In this document: piece after piece, positions 24,166 through 28,783 of the stretch
Position numbering within the stretch: the first letter of the stretch is position 1
Layout: the number at the start of each line of letters is the position of its first letter
DNA from: Desulfotomaculum sp.
GTDB taxonomy: Bacteria; Bacillota; Desulfotomaculia; Desulfotomaculales; Nap2-2B
Reading direction: 5' to 3'
Assembly (NCBI GenBank): GCA_003485325.1
Contig: DMZI01000066.1
Span: 1-28,783, forward strand
Length of the DNA: 28,783 bases
Program-made: the position numbers and the translations under genes
Notes under the pieces: generated by a model
The model's database searches: none
The model's input: only the letters and a program-made list of their open reading frames with translations
What the model was told of the DNA's origin: nothing

Positions 24166-24684
24166 TTAGGATTTAGGTTCAAGCCAGATAAGCAATACCA
24201 GCACAGCTTTAATATCCCTGGGGTTTAGCTGGTGGTACTGCTCATGTTCCAGACACAGGTTGATGTTGAAGTCATCGATATCAAAACCGTCCGGCGGAAA
24301 ATCACTGTCTAAGATAAGACCCCTGTTGGTAGCGGGATCACAGGGACGGTATCCGATAATACCACTAAAGGGTATGTCGAAGTGGGCAAAGTGTACCTGT
24401 TGCTCCGGTTCATCCGCCGAATACTCTATGCCGAGTTTAAGCGTTCCGGAAACAACTACTTTTTTCCTGATCACACCGTCACCCAGATCAACTTCCACTA
24501 CCTGAACGTCAGTTACTAGAAAATTTTTTAAAGTATTGGTGATATGTTCCTTATCAGGTTTTTGGGGAGGGATAACCAGATGCTGGCAGATTATAATTTC
24601 GGTAAAAAGATTAAGAGTCTGGCTGCTGGTTAGTACCGGACATTCCATCTGCGCCATATTTGTGGTTCCGTCAACGCAATTCAT
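24166..24684 (-). CDS. SPOCS protein, CPVLT type, cassette 2
   Basis: This 172-residue protein has MECPVL (Cys15-Pro16), NLFTE, IPPQKP, a KKVVVSGTLKLGIEYSA strand, PEQQVHFAHFDIPF, then an insertion rich in Gly/Asp (about 115-138) and a C-terminal LEHEQYHQL plus LLIWLEP. It is paralogous to the gene at 25960. The core coding DNA is nearly identical to that copy, whereas the first ~45 codons have diverged. The ATG has GGGGGATT upstream. Confidence 0.88.
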   Translation of the reverse strand: MNCVDGTTNMAQMECPVLTSSQTLNLFTEIIICQHLVIPPQKPDKEHITNTLKNFLVTDVQVVEVDLGDGVIRKKVVVSGTLKLGIEYSADEPEQQVHFAHFDIPFSGIIGYRPCDPATNRGLILDSDFPPDGFDIDDFNINLCLEHEQYHQLNPRDIKAVLVLLIWLEPKS

Positions 24685-24729
24685 AACAATCCCCCTTTAA
24701 AAAATAAATTTAAGGATAATTAAAGTTAA

Positions 24730-25215
24730 TTAAGGAGCAACAACTTCCTCAACCCATACAAGCAGTAGAAGTTCGAAGAAGATTATGCGCTTGTCAATTT
24801 GTTGGTATTCCATTTTTTCCACGCAGACATGAACAACGTAGCTGTTGGGCCCAAAGATTGTATCTGTGGAAGGAATCAGATTTCCACAATCACCGACAAT
24901 GACAGCCTGAAAGGGCAGCTGGAAGCGGACATAGTGTACCGTCTGCGAAGGTCTGTCGGCTGAATACTGTACACCCAGATAGACGTTTCCGGCGGCAAAA
25001 ATCTTATTGCCGTCAACGCCCGGATCGGGAAGATCTACAGAAATGGTTTGAACATCAGCCAGTGTGATGTCCCTGCTTACGTTGATAATCTGTTCCTTGT
25101 CAGGTTTCTGTTCCGGAATAGTAAAAGTGTCGGATACAAGAATTTGTGTAAAATATTTGGCCACCTTACCTGGAGCGACGGGGCAGAGTTCAACAACATT
25201 GAGTTGTTGGTCCAT
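24730..25215 (-). CDS. SPOCS protein, ELCPV type, cassette 2
   Basis: The protein has 161 residues from the ATG at 25215. The upstream ATG at 25236 is rejected because the ribosome site AAAGGAGGT lies between the two and the paralogue at 27005 begins at the matching residue. Features are ELCPV (Cys11-Pro12), IPEQKP at 33-38, GNVYLGVQYSADRP, VHYVRFQLPF (aromatic/Arg variant of the VHFAHF motif), and a C-terminal VCVEKMEYQQIDKR strand. It is the first gene of the second cassette, with its own promoter-like motif upstream. Confidence 0.88.
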   Translation of the reverse strand: MDQQLNVVELCPVAPGKVAKYFTQILVSDTFTIPEQKPDKEQIINVSRDITLADVQTISVDLPDPGVDGNKIFAAGNVYLGVQYSADRPSQTVHYVRFQLPFQAVIVGDCGNLIPSTDTIFGPNSYVVHVCVEKMEYQQIDKRIIFFELLLLVWVEEVVAP

Positions 25216-25252
25216 TGTATTACCTCCTTTTGTCATAATTAAGAATCATTAC

Positions 25253-25260
25253 ATAATATG
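25253..25260 (-). promoter_or_regulatory. Sigma-E/K-like -10 (CATATTAT) for cassette 2
   Basis: Leftward, TGTCATATTATGTAA lies about 38 nt before the ATG at 25215. CATATTAT matches the CATAnnnT -10 core of mother-cell sigma factors and is near-identical in context to the motif before cassette 1. I could not assign the -35 with confidence. Confidence 0.4.
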
Positions 25261-25438
25261 ACAATAATAATAAAACGCCACAGATGCTTGAAAATACAAA
25301 ATGATAATATATGGCGAATATGCCATATATTGCTTAGGAGCAATTGCTATTAAAATCTTTGCTTAAATAAGATATTTAAAAATAGGCCACATTCTTAAAT
25401 CATGCATCAAATTACGAAAAAGGCATTGCATATGTGAA

Positions 25439-25467
25439 AAGGAGCCGTCCTTTTAGGAAAGCTCCTT
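25439..25467 (-). terminator. Terminator of cassette 1
   Basis: AAGGAGC at 25439-25445 pairs with GCTCCTT at 25461-25467. Leftward the stem is followed by TTTT. It sits 25 nt past the stop of the gene at 25492. The remaining part of the 25216-25491 gap is A/T-rich and carries no gene. Confidence 0.7.
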
Positions 25468-25491
25468 AAATTAAATCCTATTAGTAATACT

Positions 25492-25923
25492 TTACCGGTA
25501 AACTTCCAGGCGGATCAAAATGGCTTTAAAAACACGGCGGCCATCTTCGTTAATGTAAACGGCTTTTTCAACCACGGGCTTAACTACTATAGGCGTGCCC
25601 TGCGGCGGACCGTCAGGCCATTCGATTAAAGTACAGAACGGGATTTCAAAATGAGCCGCATGAACCTTTTGGTCCGGCACCAGCGCAGAGTATTTAATCT
25701 TCACAACAACCATACCAGTGACGATAACCTTACGCAATTGATCATACGGAGGAGCGTTCTCGGTTTCCGGATAAGTCAGTGGTGTATCGATAACTACTTC
25801 TTTGTCGATGACAACCTGCGTGTAAGTGTCGATGATGCACTCTATAGATGGCTTTACATCAGGAATGATCAATTTGCTATCAATAGGGACTTGTTTGTAA
25901 ATTCCGGTAAAAGTCAGTGCCAT
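25492..25923 (-). CDS. SPOCS protein, LTFTGIYK type, cassette 1
   Basis: The protein has 143 residues from the ATG at 25923, which has AAGGGAG at a good distance. A GTG at 25932 would add MNY and breaks the match to its paralogue. Features are LTFTGIYK, IPDVKP at 20-25, LRKVIVTGMVVVKIKYSA, VPDQKVHAAHFEIPF, IEWPDGPPQGTPI and a C-terminal EVYR. It is third in cassette 1, followed by a terminator. Confidence 0.88.
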   Translation of the reverse strand: MALTFTGIYKQVPIDSKLIIPDVKPSIECIIDTYTQVVIDKEVVIDTPLTYPETENAPPYDQLRKVIVTGMVVVKIKYSALVPDQKVHAAHFEIPFCTLIEWPDGPPQGTPIVVKPVVEKAVYINEDGRRVFKAILIRLEVYR

Positions 25924-25959
25924 ATAATTCACTCCCTTACTATTCTTATAATTGACAAA

Positions 25960-26481
25960 CTAAGCTTTGGGCTCGAGCCAGATTAATAACACCAATACAG
26001 CTTTGATTTCCCGCGGGCTTAATTGGTGATATTGTTCATGTTCCAGACAGAGATTGATATTGAAATTATCAATATCAAAACCGTCCGGCGGAAAATCACT
26101 ATCTAAGATAAGGCCCCTGTTGGTAGTGGGATCACAGGGACGGTATCCGATAATACCACTAAAGGGTATGTCAAAGTGGGCAAAGTGTACCTGTTGCTCA
26201 GGTTCATCCGCCGAATACTCTATGCCGAGTTTAAGTGTTCCAAAGACAACCACTTTTTTCCTGATCACGCCGTCACCCAGATCAACTTCCACTACCTGAA
26301 CGTCAGTTACGAGAAAGTTTTTAATCACATTGGTGATATGTTCCTTATCAGGCTTTTGGGGCGGAATTACAAGCCGATCGCATATAATAAGCTGGGTAAA
26401 TAGATTTAGCGTTTCATCGGTCGTTAAAACCGGGCAGCTCATATTGGCCAGGTTTATAGTTCCATCAATACAGTAGTTCAT
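25960..26481 (-). CDS. SPOCS protein, CPVLT type, cassette 1
   Basis: This 173-residue protein has MSCPVL (Cys16-Pro17), NLFTQ, IPPQKP at 39-44, KKVVVFGTLKLGIEYSA, PEQQVHFAHFDIPF, an Asp/Gly-rich loop and LLIWLEP at the end. Another Cys is at residue 4. It is paralogous to the gene at 24166. The ribosome site GAGGAGG lies close before the ATG. It sits between the first and third genes of cassette 1 with 36-38-nt gaps, consistent with one transcript. Confidence 0.88.
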   Translation of the reverse strand: MNYCIDGTINLANMSCPVLTTDETLNLFTQLIICDRLVIPPQKPDKEHITNVIKNFLVTDVQVVEVDLGDGVIRKKVVVFGTLKLGIEYSADEPEQQVHFAHFDIPFSGIIGYRPCDPTTNRGLILDSDFPPDGFDIDNFNINLCLEHEQYHQLSPREIKAVLVLLIWLEPKA

Positions 26482-26519
26482 AACGATCCTCCTCTTTTAA
26501 TAAGTTAGTTAACGGTATT

Positions 26520-27005
26520 TTATAGTGCTACAACTTCTTCAACCCAGATTAATAAGAGCAGTCTACAGCTAAATGTTCGCTTGTCGATTTGCACAACTTC
26601 CATTTTTTCCACGCATACATGCACAACGTAGCTGTTGGGGCCGAAAATCGTATCTGTGGGAGGAATCAAATCCCCGCAATCACCTACGATTATTGCCTCG
26701 AAGGGAAGCTGGAAGCGGGCATAATGCACTGTTTGCGCAGGCCTGTCGGCGGAATACTGTACACCCAGATATACATTGCCGGTAACGAAAATTTTGTTTC
26801 CGTCCACGCCTGGATCAGGAAGGTCAACTGAAACAGTCTGTACGTCTTCAATCGTAATTGTCTTTCCAAAGTTGACAATCTGTTCACAATCGGGTTTTTG
26901 CTCTGGAATTGTACATGTGCAGGGTACGATGATTTCGGTGAAGTATTTTGCAGCTCTTTCCGGTGATACCGGGCACAGCTCAATAACACTTGACTGTAGG
27001 TCCAT
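26520..27005 (-). CDS. SPOCS protein, ELCPV type, cassette 1
   Basis: This 161-residue protein has ELCPV (Cys11-Pro12), two further Cys in PCTCTIPEQKP, GNVYLGVQYSADRP, VHYARFQLPF, and a C-terminal VCVEKMEVVQIDKR strand with LLIWVEE. It is the first gene of the leftward SPOCS series and diverges from the + strand SPOCS gene at 27139. AAAGGAGGT precedes the ATG. Confidence 0.88.
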   Translation of the reverse strand: MDLQSSVIELCPVSPERAAKYFTEIIVPCTCTIPEQKPDCEQIVNFGKTITIEDVQTVSVDLPDPGVDGNKIFVTGNVYLGVQYSADRPAQTVHYARFQLPFEAIIVGDCGDLIPPTDTIFGPNSYVVHVCVEKMEVVQIDKRTFSCRLLLLIWVEEVVAL

Positions 27006-27052
27006 ATTTTATACCTCCTTTGGTAATATATAGAAGTATATGCTATAGTTAC

Positions 27053-27060
27053 ATATTATG
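27053..27060 (-). promoter_or_regulatory. Sigma-E/K-like -10 (CATAATAT) for cassette 1
   Basis: Leftward, TGTCATAATATGTAA lies about 48 nt before the ATG at 27005. It shares TGTCATAnTATGTAA with the cassette 2 promoter region. An ACATATT lies 10 nt upstream of it, closer than a typical sigma-E -35. Confidence 0.4.
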
Positions 27061-27097
27061 ACACCCTTCCAATATGTTCCCTAAAAAATATTTTTTT

Positions 27098-27105
27098 CAT
27101 ATTAT
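27098..27105 (+). promoter_or_regulatory. Sigma-E/K-like -10 (CATATTAT) for the + strand SPOCS gene
   Basis: CATATTAT lies 33 nt before the ATG at 27139, giving a short leader with AAGAGGAG as ribosome site. It faces away from the motif at 27053-27060, so the 133-base gap is a divergent promoter region. Confidence 0.4.
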
Positions 27106-27138
27106 GGTTAAGAAAAAATTTGTAAGAGGAGTGGAAAA

Positions 27139-27639
27139 ATGAAAAGTCCGTTTTGCCAGGCGCTTATTAATGGTGATTTGCAGATACCCTGCAATAAACC
27201 ACCGGTGGAGCAAATTATAAACTCACATGTGGAGCCAAAAATTGACAGAATTATCGTGATTAGTGAAAAGATAATCGTCAGGGGACATGTGGAGATAAAT
27301 ATTGAATATGTGGCCAATGTCTGTGATAATTCACAACCTGTACACTTTGTACACTTTTTAGTCTTTTTTGATTGCTTTATTCACTATCCCTGCCTTAAAC
27401 CGGGCTCTGATGTTAAGGTTTGTCCTGAAATTGAATACAGCGAATTTATACTGATTGACGATAAGACGTTTTCTAAATTCGTTGTGGTGAAGATTTCAGC
27501 GGATGTCAAACAAGAACTTGCTTCTGATTTTAGGAAGAATCCCTTTATTAGGAACTTTTCGCCACAGATACGAAACTGTAATCCGGTGAATATTCACTGC
27601 CCGATAATTTCTAGTTACTACTATAAAAAAAATGATTAA
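27139..27639 (+). CDS. Divergent Cys-rich SPOCS (DUF3794) protein
   Basis: This 166-residue protein has a short, diverged SPOCS domain: IPCNKP at 16-21, IIVRGHVEINIEYVANV, then PVHFVHFLVFF, and ILIDDKTFSKFVVVKI. A C-terminal extension of about 40 residues (from about 127) has no recognised domain and ends in YYYKKND. Eight cysteines are spread along it, more than in the other copies. No signal peptide. It is transcribed away from the leftward SPOCS series and may be an accessory or capping subunit, which is speculative. Confidence 0.8.
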   Translation: MKSPFCQALINGDLQIPCNKPPVEQIINSHVEPKIDRIIVISEKIIVRGHVEINIEYVANVCDNSQPVHFVHFLVFFDCFIHYPCLKPGSDVKVCPEIEYSEFILIDDKTFSKFVVVKISADVKQELASDFRKNPFIRNFSPQIRNCNPVNIHCPIISSYYYKKND

Positions 27640-27643
27640 TAAA

Positions 27644-27692
27644 AAATCACCTGCCGAGCATAAATAATCTGCATTTATGTGTGTGGTGATTT
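27644..27692. terminator. Nested stem-loop after the + strand SPOCS gene
   Basis: AAATCACC at 27644-27651 pairs with GGTGATTT at 27685-27692. An inner stem pairs CATAAAT at 27659-27665 with ATTTATG at 27673-27679. Leftward it is followed by a T6 run, while rightward there are only three T. It is better as a leftward terminator but may serve both directions. Confidence 0.6.
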
Positions 27693-27708
27693 GGCTGTGG
27701 GACTTCGG

Positions 27709-27731
27709 CCTGACCCTAAAATTGGACAAAT
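27709..27731 (+). mobile_element. Possible IS3-family terminal repeat remnant
   Basis: TGACCCTAAAATTGGACA at 27711-27728 resembles the terminal inverted repeats of IS3-family elements. Transposase fragments of that family follow within 200 bases. I found no matching right-hand repeat in the window. Confidence 0.35.
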
Positions 27732-27783
27732 AGTCTTTGTTGCTAACTATTTCGTAAAATATCATTGAATTATTTAATCTGAA

Positions 27784-27837
27784 GGCGGCGGCCTTGACTG
27801 CCACCCCGGCCGTCAAGGCTTCCCTGACGGCGCCGCC
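27784..27837. repeat. GC-rich nested inverted repeat
   Basis: GGCGGCG at 27784-27790 pairs with CGCCGCC at 27831-27837. An inner hairpin pairs GCCTTGAC at 27791-27798 with GTCAAGGC at 27812-27819. It is strikingly GC-rich in an A/T-rich neighbourhood and carries no gene. Confidence 0.5.
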
Positions 27838-27924
27838 CAAAAGACCTCCAGGGCCCACCAAAGAACATGTTAAACTTTAACTGGTTTTAATTCTACTTGG
27901 TTGTTTTTCAGCAGATGATAGCAT

Positions 27925-28080
27925 TCCCGCGGTGGTAAGAACGCTCATATCGAGTCATTTAATGCTATCTTGGAGGAGGAATGCCTATAGCGTCATGAGT
28001 TTGCCAGCTATGCCGAAGCGTATGCAACAGTTGTCGACTTGATCCGCTTTTACAACGAAAACCGGATTTGTTCAGCAACT
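27925..28080 (+). pseudogene. IS3-family transposase OrfB, C-terminal fragment
   Basis: The forward frame encodes KNAHIESFNAILEEECL, a TAG in place of a usual Tyr, then RHEFASYAEAYATVVDLIRF and YNENR. This is the end of the rve integrase core, with the catalytic glutamate region, of IS3/IS150-type OrfB. The N-terminal part is missing upstream. Confidence 0.75.
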
Positions 28081-28082
28081 AA

Positions 28083-28256
28083 ATATGGAATCCTTTCGTG
28101 TTCGATGTTTAGCTCCAGACATACCCCCTCAAAAAGATTGCTGATAAACTGCGTCCCATTATCGGATCTAATGACAGGTTCTTGGTCGGTTGTGTATAAT
28201 TGCCGTTTAAAAAGAGCGTTTTTAAAGGTGATTACAGCATCATTCGCTTCACAGGG
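28083..28256 (-). pseudogene. IS3-family transposase OrfB, central fragment, inverted
   Basis: Read leftward, the sequence encodes CEANDAVITFKNALFKRQLY, then VIRSDNGTQFISNLF and LELNIEHERIPY. This is the middle of an rve core with the DNGxQF catalytic Asp motif. It breaks off at IPY, close to the point where the forward fragment's KNAHIESF would continue. The two pieces therefore look like parts of one type of transposase, now head-to-head. No intact ORF is present. Confidence 0.7.
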
Positions 28257-28344
28257 CTACGGCAAAGTTAGAAACTATCCAAAAGCCGCAAATTTTTCAG
28301 AAAAGGTATGATCAAATCTCTCCCATTGATGTAAAATCAATCTT

Positions 28345-28783
28345 ATGGACAGAAACGGAGCAGAACCAGACAATATCAACAACCAGGGTGCTAACCTAAA
28401 AGACCTTATCGTACGGCCCATAACTTCCGAAGAGGAGAACGACTGGAACGGCCTAATGGCCAAGCACCAATACTTAGGCTTTCGCTGCCTGTCAGGCAGG
28501 AGCCTCAAATACGTAGCCCTGCTTAATGGCCGATGGGTGGCGCTGATCGGCTGGGGTGCCGCAGCCTTGAAATGCAGCCCGCGGGACCGGTGGATCAATT
28601 GGTCACAGGAGCGGAAGTACAAACGGCTGCAGTATATCACCAACAATCAGCGTTTTCTCATCCTACCGGGTGTCTCCATCAAGAACCTGGCATCCAGGGA
28701 GCTGGCGTTGAATGTCAAGCGGCTGTCCGCCGACTGGGAAACCATCTATGGACACCCAATCATTATGGTGGAAACATTCGTGG
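28345..28783 (+). CDS. DUF4338 (DruA-like) protein, 3' truncated by window edge
   Basis: 146 codons are visible from the ATG at 28345 to the end. They match the DUF4338 family: RPITSEEENDWNGLM, HQYLGFR, YVALLNGRWVALIGWGAAAL, KCSPRDRWINW, NNQRFLILPGV, NLASRELALN, and ADWETIYGHPIIMVETF. Databases often name this family DruA after the Druantia defence system, but stand-alone copies are common near transposase remnants and need not be defensive. No other Druantia gene is seen here. A short palindrome (ATTGAT 28324-28329, ATCAAT 28335-28340) lies just before the ATG. Confidence 0.8.
   Translation, partial: MDRNGAEPDNINNQGANLKDLIVRPITSEEENDWNGLMAKHQYLGFRCLSGRSLKYVALLNGRWVALIGWGAAALKCSPRDRWINWSQERKYKRLQYITNNQRFLILPGVSIKNLASRELALNVKRLSADWETIYGHPIIMVETFV

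Larger units (their letters stand above)
23693..27005 (-). repeat. Duplicated three-gene SPOCS cassette
   Basis: Genes at 27005-26520, 26481-25960 and 25923-25492 correspond in order, length (161/173/143) and sequence to those at 25215-24730, 24684-24166 and 24124-23693 (161/172/143). The two cassettes are separated by a terminator and promoter region at 25216-25491. The ELCPV type is first, the Y/LFTQ-CPVLT type second and the LTFTGIYK type third in each. Confidence 0.9.

Noticed and set aside
28039..28311. 90-residue + strand ORF
   Set aside because: Its first residues are the end of the forward transposase fragment, and the rest is the antisense of the inverted fragment, so it is a chance fusion of debris.
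28275..28646. 123-residue - strand ORF
   Set aside because: It is antisense to the clearly recognisable DUF4338 coding sequence and has no matching family.

Overview
This window looks like a chromosomal segment of an anaerobic, endospore-forming Firmicute of the Peptococcaceae type (Desulfotomaculum/Pelotomaculum-like). The evidence is gene order (DUF4321-maf-radC-mreBCD-PBP2-minCDE-rodA-spoIVFAB, then yqfC-yqfD-phoH-pgpH-ybeY-cdd), many TTG/GTG starts behind strong Shine-Dalgarno sequences, and several sporulation proteins. The taxonomic assignment is an inference from layout and not a database match.

Region 1 (about 1-10770, all +): a cell-shape, division and sporulation cluster. It holds a small membrane protein, the Maf nucleotide pyrophosphatase, RadC, the elongasome (MreB, MreC, MreD, PBP2, RodA), the Min system (a MinC that has only its C-terminal domain, MinD, MinE), and the SpoIVFA/SpoIVFB pair that controls sigma-K processing. 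The RBS of spoIVFA can pair with an upstream complement.

Region 2 (10768-11155): a gene-free spacer containing a 257-bp element bounded by perfect 17-bp inverted repeats. It sits where the first cluster meets a second one that lies elsewhere in many relatives.

Region 3 (11156-16771, all +): yqfC, yqfD, phoH, pgpH, ybeY and cdd. The dgkA, era and recO genes usually associated with this cluster are not seen.

Region 4 (16772-18298): two tandem paralogous, holin-like two-helix membrane proteins, a strong terminator, then a leftward decayed fragment of a paralogue of the next large gene.

Region 5 (18299-27639): the most unusual part. A leftward set of eight small single-domain SPOCS (DUF3794, the SipL/SpoVID spore-coat-assembly domain) genes leads into a 1459-residue protein. 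That protein has an unrecognised N-terminal domain, DUF11-like domains, three tandem ~207-residue Ig-like double modules, one more Ig-like module and a C-terminal SPOCS domain. A ninth small SPOCS gene, cysteine-rich, diverges on the + strand. Six of the small genes are two copies of a three-gene cassette. The promoter regions share a CATATTAT-like -10 resembling mother-cell sigma-E/sigma-K promoters. I infer an unstudied spore-envelope layer or appendage system in which SPOCS subunits form a matrix and the giant protein is displayed through its own SPOCS domain. Nothing in the sequence proves that assembly.

Region 6 (27640-28783): decayed IS3-family transposase pieces in opposite orientations, structured repeats, and the 5' part of a DUF4338 (DruA-like) gene cut by the window edge.
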